A stretch of 26,690 bases of DNA, taken from assembly GCA_017608725.1 (NCBI GenBank), contig JAFCFG010000001.1, positions 1 to 26,690 of the forward strand. Direction: 5' to 3'. A model generated the notes under the pieces. The model was not told the origin of the DNA and searched no databases. It worked only from the letters and a program-made list of their open reading frames with translations. The translations under genes were made by a program, and so were the position numbers. Below are positions 1-6,385 of this stretch, piece by piece. Origin of the DNA: Candidatus Iainarchaeum sp. (GTDB lineage Archaea > Iainarchaeota > Iainarchaeia > Iainarchaeales > GCA-2688035). The first letter of the stretch is position 1. Each line of letters begins with the position of its first letter.

Positions 1-126
1 CAAGGTCTTGTGCTCCCTATAATAGGCAATAATCTCCTGCGGAGTAAGCAGCCTGTGTTTTGCCTTGGCCTTTTTTCCGGCCTTTGGCTTTGCCTTTCCT
101 TTCTCCCCTTTTTTCTTCCCGGCCAT
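1..126 (-). CDS. N-terminal part of a lysine-rich basic protein (runs off window)
   Basis: The open frame starts with ATG at 126 and is still open at base 1, giving 42 residues. The first ~24 residues are almost only Lys, Ala and Gly with a Pro (MAGKKKGEKGKAKPKAGKKA...). They are followed by a more ordinary segment containing LLTPQEIIAYYREHK. Such basic tails are common on nucleic-acid or ribosome-binding archaeal proteins, but the part visible is too short to name a family. No strong ribosome binding site precedes the ATG, so the transcript may be leaderless or nearly so. It lies in the same direction as the HD gene upstream, 34 bases away. Function unknown. Confidence 0.6.
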   Translation of the reverse strand, partial: MAGKKKGEKGKAKPKAGKKAKAKHRLLTPQEIIAYYREHKTL

Positions 127-160
127 AAGTCAACGCTTGAAAAAAAATAATGCCTTTTCC

Positions 161-766
161 CTATAAAAAGCTTGCCCCCTGTGCCTTGGAACCCCTTCTT
201 TCCTTCATCAGCATTTCAAATACTGCCTTCAGCCTTTTGTTCTTCACCCTGGGTTCTGCATAATCGTAGAACTCCTGCAGGCTGACCTTGAAATTGCCTT
301 CTTTCTCATATTCCACGGCTTGGATGATTGCTTCCAATCTGTCAAGCTCGTAAACAAGCCGGGCTTCCCTGCCCTTCTTTTCGCCAAATTCCTGCCACAA
401 AGAAAAGATTTCTTCAGAAAGTTCTTTGTCCAAATCCCCCAGAATTTCCTTCAAAGCTTTTTCCTCCATCTCATGCTTTTCCTTATTGCTTACTTCCTGC
501 TCTTCCTCTTTGACCCTTGAGGCAATGTCTCCGCACAGTGCTTCAGGCAAATCATGAACCAAAGCAAATTTAACTGCCTTGCAGACATCCAGCTTTTGCT
601 TCTCTGCCTCAATCATTGCCATCAATGCCAGCATGAAAGAGTGGTCTGCAACGCTCTCCGGCTCTTTCACACCACGGTCAATCCAGCCCTGCCTTTTCAC
701 TTGCTTCAATTTTCCAACAGTCTGCAGGAATTTAATCAAATTTTGCAATTCGCTTTCTTTTTCCAT
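161..766 (-). CDS. HD-domain phosphohydrolase, HDDC2/YfbR-like 5'-nucleotidase
   Basis: 201 aa, the usual length of the HDDC2 family, which dephosphorylates (deoxy)nucleoside 5'-monophosphates in the cytoplasm with a divalent metal. The sequence shows RQGWIDRGVKEPESVADH near residues 25-42, a signature of this family. Metal ligands expected for an HD fold are visible as H42, H71-D72 (VHDLPE) and D142 (ELDRLE), with E75 and D80 close to the metal site. The remainder is helical and charged, with no membrane segment. The gene is divergent from the mscS-like gene, with 89 bases between the starts. Family assignment is firm; the exact nucleotide substrate is inference. Confidence 0.88.
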   Translation of the reverse strand: MEKESELQNLIKFLQTVGKLKQVKRQGWIDRGVKEPESVADHSFMLALMAMIEAEKQKLDVCKAVKFALVHDLPEALCGDIASRVKEEEQEVSNKEKHEMEEKALKEILGDLDKELSEEIFSLWQEFGEKKGREARLVYELDRLEAIIQAVEYEKEGNFKVSLQEFYDYAEPRVKNKRLKAVFEMLMKERRGSKAQGASFL

Positions 767-855
767 TTAATATTATATAAAAAAGAATTAATAAAAATCA
801 ACTGCAAATACCCAAAAAATTTCTTTTAAAACCCTTTCCCCATATAAGAACCCTT
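767..855. promoter_or_regulatory. Divergent promoter region between HD nucleotidase and MscS genes
   Basis: This 89-base A+T-rich spacer serves two divergent genes. For the plus-strand channel gene a box A candidate TTTTAAAA lies at 824-831, about 25 bases before the ATG at 856, so its transcript would be leaderless or nearly so. The minus-strand side has several T/A-rich candidates around 770-795 and no single clear choice. Confidence 0.5.
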
Positions 856-1926
856 ATGGCTGACATTATCGAAGTACTTACATCCCAAACTTATTTTGGA
901 AATACCTTAATGCAGTACCTTTTATTCCTGGTTACTGTTGGAGTTCTGATTGTGGCTGCAAAGGCCCTGTCATACATTGTAAAGGAGAGGCTTAGGGCAA
1001 TAACCGCAAAGACAAAGACCAACATAGATGACTTTGCTTTGGACCTTGTTGAACAGCCCCTTTGGCTGGTTGCAGTTGTAATAGGCCTTGCTTTGGCTGC
1101 AAGGTTCCTTACATTCACCGAATCAATCGGCATGTTTTACAACAACATGCTGAACATTTTGGCTATTCTGATAATTGCCTGGATTGCAATTAAAAGCATT
1201 GACGCTTTCATCAAAACATTCATTGAGCCGATTGCATCAAAAACAGACAGTAAGCTGGATGACCAGCTTATGCCGGTGATTAGCAAGGTCAGCAAGGCAA
1301 TTGTTGCATTCCTTGCGGCAATAACCATAATAAGCGGGTTTGGCTATGACATTACAGCAATTCTTGCCGGCTTGGGCATTGGCGGCCTTGCTTTTGCATT
1401 TGCAGCAAAGGAAACCATTTCAGATATGTTTGGTGGCTTTTCAATCTTCACAAGCAGGCCGTTTGTGGTCGGCGATTTCATTGAAACACCTGATGTTATT
1501 GGCACAGTTGAAGAGGTTGGATTAAGGCACACCAGGGTTAGAAATTTGGACAAGAGGCTGGTCATACTGCCAAACAGCAAGGTTGCAAGCAGCGTTATAA
1601 CAAACATAACAGCCGCGCCGCAGAGAAAGTGTGTTTGGCATTTGGGCTTAACCTACAACACAAGCGTTGCAAAGCTGGAGAAAGCAAAGAAGATAATCAC
1701 TGACGCAGTCAACGCAAACAAAAGCTGCGAACCCAACCCAATTGTTGAATTCGAGGAATTTGGCGATTTCAGTTTAAAGATCCTTGTCGTGTTCTTCACA
1801 AAATCAAATGACTACAAGGAATTTGTTAGGGCAAAGAATGATATTGGTTTGGAAATAAAGAGGGAATTTGAGAAAGCAAAAATCGAGTTTGCCTTCCCGA
1901 CCCAAACAATTCAACTGCAGAAATAG
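856..1926 (+). CDS. MscS-family mechanosensitive channel
   Basis: 356 aa. Membrane protein that opens under membrane tension to release solutes on hypo-osmotic shock. Hydrophobic segments are visible at about residues 20-40, 68-88, 97-116 and 145-185. The last is the Gly/Ala-rich pore helix (ILAGLGIGGLAFAFAAKET, about 169-187). The MscS beta-domain signature follows: FVVGDFIE (203-210), then GTVEEVGLRHTRVRNLD and LPNSKV. The remaining C-terminal alpha/beta region is cytoplasmic. Length and order match small archaeal/bacterial MscS homologues with one or two extra N-terminal helices. Start ATG at 856 is 25 bases after a TATA-like element. Ends 9 bases before the convergent antiporter gene. Confidence 0.93.
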   Translation: MADIIEVLTSQTYFGNTLMQYLLFLVTVGVLIVAAKALSYIVKERLRAITAKTKTNIDDFALDLVEQPLWLVAVVIGLALAARFLTFTESIGMFYNNMLNILAILIIAWIAIKSIDAFIKTFIEPIASKTDSKLDDQLMPVISKVSKAIVAFLAAITIISGFGYDITAILAGLGIGGLAFAFAAKETISDMFGGFSIFTSRPFVVGDFIETPDVIGTVEEVGLRHTRVRNLDKRLVILPNSKVASSVITNITAAPQRKCVWHLGLTYNTSVAKLEKAKKIITDAVNANKSCEPNPIVEFEEFGDFSLKILVVFFTKSNDYKEFVRAKNDIGLEIKREFEKAKIEFAFPTQTIQLQK

Positions 1927-1934
1927 CATATCCG

Positions 1935-3419
1935 CTAGTTTTTAGCAGAACCAAAACTCAGTTCCTCCAATGCCTTCAAAGAACGCATTATTGGAACAAA
2001 CGCAAAGAAAAGGAAGACAAGGGCTGCAGTAACCAGCCTGCTGTGCGGAATCGGCACGCCAAAATCAGGCAACTGCTTGTAGAACAAAACTGTAACTGCA
2101 GCAAAGCACAGAACAACAAAGGAATTTATTGCAATCTTTTTCAGCAACCTGATGCTGTGGGGAGTGTGCCTCACTATCTTTGTCCTTGTTTTTTCCTTCA
2201 GTTTAAACGGCTTTGGCAGCCTTTGAACAATTGATTGATGCAATGCAATGCCATTGTAAATCGGCTGGAACATTATAACAGTTACAGCAATAAGCATAAA
2301 AGCAATTGTTGCAATTATTGTATTTTCCCCTGCTGGCAAAACCACTGCAGCAGCAGTTGCAAGAATTACAACAAACTCACCCAAAGGCAGCAGCAGTATG
2401 GCTGTATTGCTTGAATCCTTCCTTGCTAAACCAAACAATGGCCCAAAGATTGAGCAGGAAATGCTGTGTGCAACCAACGCGCCAATTCCGAGGACTGCAG
2501 CTATCCCCAGAAAAAACAGCAGCGTTCCAATCTCCGGAATTAACAGGGCATTCGCACTTGTGTCAAAGAAAATGCTTGTTCCAAATGCAACAAAGAAGAA
2601 CACCAGGAAAAAATCACGCAAAAACTGCACATCGTTTTTTATTTTACTCCCGCTTCTTGTTTCCGCAAGAGCAAAACCCGCGAAGTAGGCCCCCAAAGCA
2701 GTTGACAATTGCAGGAAAGAGCCAAGCATTGCAACTATCAGGCCAACCCCCAATGCGTACAGCGTTATTTCTGTGTGCCCAAACCCGTTTTCAGTCAGCC
2801 ACTTTTCAACAATTCTTGAGAGATAGTGAACAGCGAAGAAGGCCGCAACAGCAAACACCAGGGCAGTCATTGCAAGGCCAAGTGCGTTTCCTCCCTCTGA
2901 TGACATGCTGGTTGCCAAAACAAGCAGCAGGATTCCCAAAAAGTCCTGCAGTATGAGGATTGACACAGCCAATTGCGTTGAAGGGTCATGCAGCTTTCCC
3001 CTGTCAATTGCAAATTTTGCCACAACAGCTGTTGAGGTGCAGAACAGCATCATTCCAATGATTATTGCAAACAGAAAGCTGTATCCAAGGAAAAACATCA
3101 ACAGGAAACCAAAGCCAGCTGATAAAACCATATCAATCAAACCAAGGCCAAGTGCAGCCTGCCCTGCTTCAAGAAAGTCCTTTAAGCTAAGCTCCAGGCC
3201 AAGGTAGAACAGCAGAATGAACAACCCCATCTCCCCAAAGCCCAATACCAGTGGCTCATGCGGATGCAGGAAGCCAAGGACCGCTGGCCCCAAAACAAAG
3301 CCAGCTGCAATGTATCCAAGCACCGGGTTCTGCCCAAGCTTTTTCACAATTATGCTTAGGGCAATTGCAAGAATTATTATGATTCCAATTGGCAGCAAGG
3401 GAAGCAATTCAGCACTCAT
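1935..3419 (-). CDS. Kef-type (CPA2) cation:proton antiporter, without RCK domain
   Basis: 494 aa, almost entirely hydrophobic. The N-terminal part has the CPA2 pattern (GQNPVLGYIAAGFVLGP near 29-45, then LFLLGLELS-like LFYLGLELSLKDF). The middle carries DFLGILLLV and ALGAYFAGFALAET, typical of the ion-translocating core. About 12 membrane segments are visible, followed by two further hydrophobic stretches in the last ~90 residues (NSFVVLCFAAVTVLF; LVTAALVFLFFAF). No TrkA-N/RCK nucleotide-binding domain follows, unlike full-length KefB/KefC, so gating would not be by NAD(H) or glutathione in cis. Predicted role: K+ or Na+/H+ exchange at the cell membrane. The transported ion cannot be deduced. 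Confidence 0.92.
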   Translation of the reverse strand: MSAELLPLLPIGIIIILAIALSIIVKKLGQNPVLGYIAAGFVLGPAVLGFLHPHEPLVLGFGEMGLFILLFYLGLELSLKDFLEAGQAALGLGLIDMVLSAGFGFLLMFFLGYSFLFAIIIGMMLFCTSTAVVAKFAIDRGKLHDPSTQLAVSILILQDFLGILLLVLATSMSSEGGNALGLAMTALVFAVAAFFAVHYLSRIVEKWLTENGFGHTEITLYALGVGLIVAMLGSFLQLSTALGAYFAGFALAETRSGSKIKNDVQFLRDFFLVFFFVAFGTSIFFDTSANALLIPEIGTLLFFLGIAAVLGIGALVAHSISCSIFGPLFGLARKDSSNTAILLLPLGEFVVILATAAAVVLPAGENTIIATIAFMLIAVTVIMFQPIYNGIALHQSIVQRLPKPFKLKEKTRTKIVRHTPHSIRLLKKIAINSFVVLCFAAVTVLFYKQLPDFGVPIPHSRLVTAALVFLFFAFVPIMRSLKALEELSFGSAKN

Positions 3420-3496
3420 ACTAAAATAACAACAGTTAGGTGGAATAAAAACGTTTTGTTCGCTTTCAGGTCTCGAATACTTTTAAGCCCAACCCC

Positions 3497-3540
3497 ATTA
3501 ATTCCCCCCTATTCCCAACCAATTAATTCCCCCCTATTCC
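3497..3540. repeat. Two direct copies of a 19-bp sequence
   Basis: ATTAATTCCCCCCTATTCC occurs at 3497-3515 and again exactly at 3522-3540, a 25-bp period. It lies in the 307-base gap between the start of the antiporter gene and the DUF1003 gene. It may be a slippage product or a pair of protein binding sites. Confidence 0.8.
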
Positions 3541-3559
3541 AGAGATATTCAACAGCTTT

Positions 3560-3687
3560 AATTCAGTAATGCTCTGTAGAAATGATTTATAAATGCAAAA
3601 TTTGAATCCCTTAAATCGGCTTTTAACCGCAAAATAGCAGCAAGGCATTTATAAACAAAATAAGATTTCTACACAGGAATTCAGTAA
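3560..3687. mobile_element. Candidate MITE-like element: inverted repeats flanked by 10-bp direct repeats
   Basis: AATTCAGTAA appears at 3560-3569 and 3678-3687, as a target-site duplication would. Between them lie inverted repeats in two blocks: TGTAGAAAT (3575-3583) with ATTTCTACA (3665-3673), and TTTATAAATGC (3586-3596) with GCATTTATAAA (3645-3655). Both blocks are perfect. The interior of about 108 bp has no coding potential. The TTTATAAA blocks also look like box A elements facing each other, so the element could carry outward or inward promoters. An alternative is a regulatory palindrome of the DUF1003 gene 40 bases downstream. No second copy is present in this window. Confidence 0.5.
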
Positions 3688-3726
3688 CAAAAATTTAAAT
3701 ACAACTTTCCCCTTATTTTAACCAGG

Positions 3727-4212
3727 ATGTTGAAGAAACAGGCAAAGAACAGGACAGAGCCAAGTGCTGTTCCAAGAAGATACCATAGAAGAACACTTGG
3801 CGAAAGGCTTGCAGATAAGCTAGCTGAAAAAGCAGGCAGTTGGGGTTTCATAATCAGCTTCTTCTTCTTTCTTGCAATCTGGATGGCGGTTAACCTGCAC
3901 GCTGCGGCAACATTTGACCCCTACCCATTTATTCTGCTCAACCTTGTTTTAAGCTGCCTTGCAGCAATCCAAGCTCCGATAATTCTAATGAGTCAAAACA
4001 GGGCAGCAATAGTGGACAGGCAGAAGGCAGAGAGAGACTACTACGTTAACAGGAAAGCAGAGAAAGAAATAAAGATTCTGCAGAGAGATGTACTGCAAAT
4101 AAAGGCAATGCTTTCAAAGCAGCCGAAAGGGGAAGAGATGAAAAAACTGGAGAGAGAAATAAAGAAGATTCAGAAGGAATTGGAGGAAGCAACGGGCTTG
4201 GCAGGGGATTAA
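3727..4212 (+). CDS. DUF1003 family membrane protein
   Basis: 161 aa, close to the family's usual length. After a basic N-terminus (about residues 1-35) two membrane helices are visible: IISFFFFLAIWMAVNL (about 39-54) and PFILLNLVLSCLAAIQAPIILMS (about 66-88). Between them sits the conserved FDPYPF. The family motif SQNRAAIVDRQKAERDYYVN follows, then a charged C-terminal coiled coil (about 110-155) rich in Lys and Glu. DUF1003 proteins are inner-membrane proteins of unknown biochemical role. The coiled coil suggests oligomerisation or a cytoplasmic partner. A box A candidate AAATTTAAAT lies about 30 bases upstream (near 3691-3700). Family call is firm, function unknown. Confidence 0.88.
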   Translation: MLKKQAKNRTEPSAVPRRYHRRTLGERLADKLAEKAGSWGFIISFFFFLAIWMAVNLHAAATFDPYPFILLNLVLSCLAAIQAPIILMSQNRAAIVDRQKAERDYYVNRKAEKEIKILQRDVLQIKAMLSKQPKGEEMKKLEREIKKIQKELEEATGLAGD

Positions 4213-4269
4213 AGGCAGGGGGAAACTAATTTAAATGGTTTGAGAATAATTATTTCTATCTGATTCACC

Positions 4270-5349
4270 ATGGTTGCAGCAATCAACCAAAAAAACCTGC
4301 CCCCCATTGACTTAAGATACTTCAAGGCAATGACTGACAGTACAGGCATCCTGCAGCACAGCACCCACAGCGTCCCCTGCTTTAAAACAGGATACACGAC
4401 AGATGACAATGCAAGAGCGCTTATTGCCGTTCTTAGATTGCAGGAATTGTTTCCAAAGGCAGAAGTAGAAGAGCTTGCTGTCAAGTACCTTTCCTTCATT
4501 TATTACGCTCAAAAAGACAATGGCACATTTCACAATCACCTTTCCTTTGACAGGCGCTTTTTGGACGAGCAGGGCAGCTGGGACTGTTTCGGCAGGGCAA
4601 TGTGGGCTTGCGGCTATGCCCTAAACAGCCAACTGAATGAAAACGTTAAGGCAGTTGCCAAGAAGCTGCTTGATGAGGCAATCCCAAATCTCGCAAGGCT
4701 GAGCGAAGTGAGGCCTATTTCATTCGCCCTAATGGGCACATACTACTACCTCAAGGCAAGACCAGAACAGCAGGACCTGCTTGGAAAGGTAAAAGTCCTT
4801 GCAACAAGGCTTGTTTCCCTGCTTGAGAGAAACAGCTGTGAGAATTGGACATGGTTTGAGAACATCCTGACCTATTGCAATGCAAGGATGCCGCATGCAC
4901 TGTTCCTTGCATTTGATGCAACAAAGGACAAGCGCTTTCTCAATGCAGCAGAGCAAAGCTACCAGTTTCTAAGGCAGAAAACAATTGAGAATGGCTTGTT
5001 TGTACCGGTTGGCCAGGACGGCTGGTTTCCAATGAATGGAAAGAAAGCATTGTTTGACCAGCAGCCCATTGAAGCAGGCTGTATGGCAGAGGCAGCTCTT
5101 GCTGCCTTTGCCTCAACAGGCAAAAAGGCTTATGCTGCTGATGCCATGACTGCTTTTGAATGGTTTTTTGGAAAGAACATCTTGCAAGAGCCTCTTTTTG
5201 ACAGCACCCTCTCAGCTTGCTTTGACGGCCTGACAAGGGAAGGGCCGAACTTCAATCAGGGGGCAGAGAGCACAATTGCTTTTCTGCTTGCAAGGCTTGC
5301 AGTTGAGGAATTGATAAAGAAATCTGCAGTGGAACTTGCTATCGAATAG
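4270..5349 (+). CDS. (alpha/alpha)6-toroid carbohydrate-active-like protein
   Basis: 359 aa, soluble, built of repeated helical hairpins. The N-terminal GYTTDDNARAL (41-51) is the hallmark of a group of (alpha/alpha)6-barrel proteins often annotated as glycosyl hydrolase-like or fused to glycosyltransferases. Further aromatic-acidic motifs fit a sugar-binding cleft: WDCFGRAMWACGYAL (about 99-113), WTWFENILTY and a C-terminal EGPNFNQGAEST. No signal peptide is seen, so it acts in the cytoplasm. A box A candidate AATTTAAAT lies about 40 bases before the ATG. The stop is followed directly by the 75-bp repeat region. Catalytic activity is not established; substrate unknown. Confidence 0.75.
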   Translation: MVAAINQKNLPPIDLRYFKAMTDSTGILQHSTHSVPCFKTGYTTDDNARALIAVLRLQELFPKAEVEELAVKYLSFIYYAQKDNGTFHNHLSFDRRFLDEQGSWDCFGRAMWACGYALNSQLNENVKAVAKKLLDEAIPNLARLSEVRPISFALMGTYYYLKARPEQQDLLGKVKVLATRLVSLLERNSCENWTWFENILTYCNARMPHALFLAFDATKDKRFLNAAEQSYQFLRQKTIENGLFVPVGQDGWFPMNGKKALFDQQPIEAGCMAEAALAAFASTGKKAYAADAMTAFEWFFGKNILQEPLFDSTLSACFDGLTREGPNFNQGAESTIAFLLARLAVEELIKKSAVELAIE

Positions 5350-5392
5350 AACTGTTTTTAAGAAAAAAGGGGGTTTCGCCATGGGCAGGACG

Positions 5393-5601
5393 CGGCAAAT
5401 TCCGCGTGCGAATTAAGCCCATACTCGCTACGCTCGCATGGGCTGTGCTCGCTTCGCTCGCATTAGCCGGCAAATTCCGCGTGCGAATTAAGCCCATACT
5501 CGCTACGCTCGCATGGGCTGTGCTCGCTTCGCTCGCATTAGCCGGCAAAATTCCGGCTGCGAATTAAGCCCATACTCGCTACGCTCAGTATGGGCTGTGC
5601 T
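5393..5601. repeat. 75-bp tandem repeat, 2.8 copies, abutting tRNA-Asp
   Basis: Copies begin at 5393, 5468 and 5543, each with CGGCAAATTCCG-like sequence. The first two are essentially identical. The third diverges (GGCTGCG for CGTGCG, CAGTATGGGC for CGCATGGGC) and runs into the 3' end of the tRNA gene. Inside each unit are GC-rich near-palindromes, ACTCGCTACGCTCGC and GCTCGCTTCGCTCGC, and a stem-forming pair AGCCCAT/ATGGGCT. There are no unique spacers, so this is not a CRISPR array. A long plus-strand frame running across it is not credible as a gene. Confidence 0.9.
5567..5596 (-). terminator. Hairpin just downstream of tRNA-Asp 3' end
   Basis: A perfect 10-bp stem, AGCCCATACT (5567-5576) with AGTATGGGCT (5587-5596), and a 10-base loop. 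It begins five bases past the tRNA's 3' end in the direction of transcription. The third repeat unit changed exactly so that the 7-bp stem of the other units became 10 bp. It could end the tRNA transcript or protect or position its 3' end. No long T run follows (only TTAATT), so the terminator call is tentative. Confidence 0.4.
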
Positions 5602-5747
5602 CGCCCTGAGCGGGAGTCGAACCCGCCTCACAGCCTGGCGACAGCCTTTTCAATTTTCCTCTGGAAAATTGAATTTTTTTCCCGAGGCTTTTCTTTTTAA
5701 GAAAAGGCTCCGACAGGGCCGTATCCTAACCGATAGACTATCAGGGC
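5602..5747 (-). tRNA. tRNA-Asp (anticodon GUC) with a 74-nt intron
   Basis: The acceptor stem GCCCTGA pairs perfectly with TCAGGGC, and the discriminator is G73 (encoded; CCA is not). The D arm is GTCT...GGAT, the anticodon stem is CGGCC/GGCTG with loop CTGTCG|A, the variable loop is TGAG, and the T arm is GCGGG TTCGACT CCCGC. The 5' exon is 5711-5747 (37 nt), the intron 5637-5710 and the 3' exon 5602-5636. At the junctions exactly seven bases lie on each strand between the exon stem and a 9-bp intron stem (AGCCTTTTC/GAAAAGGCT). This is the geometry of a bulge-helix-bulge substrate of the archaeal splicing endonuclease, cut between 37 and 38. The central helix is weak: C32-G, a U-C mismatch, then two G-U pairs. 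The intron holds a second hairpin with arms TTCAATTTTCC/GGAAAATTGAA. Confidence 0.92.
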
Positions 5748-5753
5748 AACTCA

Positions 5754-5853
5754 GCAAATCCGAGTGTGATTTATGCCATCTTCGCTCCCCTTGGTTGCTC
5801 AATGGCATACTCGCTTGGGCTCAATGGACTGTGCTCCCCTACGGTTGCATAGC
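5754..5853. repeat. Diverged copy of the 75-bp repeat upstream of tRNA-Asp
   Basis: Reading GCAAATCCGAGTGTGATTTA and later ATACTCGCTTGGGCT and GGACTGTGCTCCCCTACGG, this stretch aligns end to end with the tandem unit on the other side of the tRNA. It has about 25 extra bases and many substitutions. The tRNA gene is thus bracketed by two copies of the same repeat. It also holds a weak box A candidate (CATAAATC on the minus strand, about 25-30 bases before the tRNA). Confidence 0.55.
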
Positions 5854-5981
5854 AAGCGCAAGCGAAGAAATGTCTAATTTATTTGTATCCGATTGTTTTT
5901 TTAAAGGAAATTATCCCTGCATTATCCCTGCAATTACTACTTTACCCATAATATGCACTTGTTGCAAGCGCTTCAATTGCC
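5854..5981. other. Gap without a convincing gene
   Basis: A+T-rich sequence with an 11-bp tandem duplication ATTATCCCTGC (5910-5920, 5921-5931). Part of a short minus-strand frame ending at 5911 overlaps it (see the next entry). No RNA gene or promoter is evident. Confidence 0.5.
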
Positions 5982-6094
5982 CAATCACTTGTGCTATTGC
6001 AGGAAAGCCAACTGCAGTCTTAATTTTTTCCGCCTCACTCCACCCAGCGCTACTCTTCAATCACTTGTGCTATTGCAGGAAAGCCAACTGCAGT
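5982..6094 (-). repeat. Duplicated 37-bp coding-like segment (gene remnant)
   Basis: The same 37 bases lie at 5982-6018 and 6058-6094, 76 bp apart. On the minus strand both copies read in the same amino-acid phase as TAVGFPAIAQVI and are preceded by similar residues (SEREKMVA and SEAEKIK). One frame ends at 6050 (EE then stop). The other runs from about 6060 to a stop at 5911, about 49 codons, with no ATG except internal ones. Similarity in the translated flanks beyond the identical 37 bp suggests duplicated protein-coding sequence, now broken because 76 is not a multiple of three. I do not recognise the family. Confidence 0.6.
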
Positions 6095-6149
6095 AGCAAC
6101 CATCTTTTCGCGTTCACTTTTCAAGCCCCAAGAATTAAGAAAGGGCCTT

Positions 6150-6305
6150 CTATTTTCCTGCAATTCCTTTTTTCTTTACGTAAGCCCAAAGCTTCTTTGT
6201 CATCTCGCTTGGTGCAATCTTTCCTGTGCCAAAGACCTTTTCCATTGAATCGTCACAGCCCTTGAAACAGATGCTGTACCCGCCAAATGGTTTCTTTCCA
6301 GCCAT
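6150..6305 (-). CDS. 51-aa basic protein with SWIB-like C-terminal half
   Basis: ATG at 6305, stop TAG at 6150. A strong GGAGG site lies 9 bases before the ATG (6315-6319) and a box A (GCTTTATAAGC, about 6358-6368) lies about 45 bases further up, so expression is well supported. The protein begins MAGKKPFGGYSICFKGC. It ends with MTKKLWAYVKKKGIAGK, which resembles the last helices of SWIB/MDM2 domains (T-K-K-L-W-x-Y-I/V-K-K). A whole SWIB domain is about 75 aa, so this would be a half domain or only a look-alike. It contains C13 and C17. A nucleic-acid or chromatin role would be inference. Confidence 0.8.
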   Translation of the reverse strand: MAGKKPFGGYSICFKGCDDSMEKVFGTGKIAPSEMTKKLWAYVKKKGIAGK

Positions 6306-6357
6306 TTTTTCAAACCTCCGAATAACTAAAAAAATTTGATAATAATAAGTCTAAGTT

Positions 6358-6368
6358 GCTTATAAAGC
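6358..6368 (-). promoter_or_regulatory. Box A promoter of the SWIB-like gene
   Basis: GCTTTATAAGC on the minus strand, a near-ideal archaeal TATA element, 53 bases before the start codon. With initiation about 25 bases downstream it leaves a short leader carrying GGAGG. Confidence 0.65.
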
Positions 6369-6385
6369 TTGCAGTAGGAGCCAAA

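Noticed and set aside
2306..2956. 216-codon plus-strand open frame inside the antiporter gene
   Set aside because: It is antisense to a certain membrane-protein gene. The Gln/Pro/Leu-rich translation is typical of a shadow frame.
5393..5601. CRISPR-like repeat array
   Set aside because: The unit is 75 bp with no unique spacers between copies, only 2.8 copies, and no cas genes. It is a plain tandem repeat.
5513..6265. 250-codon plus-strand open frame
   Set aside because: It runs through repeats, the tRNA gene (antisense) and the SWIB-like gene. The translation is Cys/Ser/Leu-rich without any family pattern.
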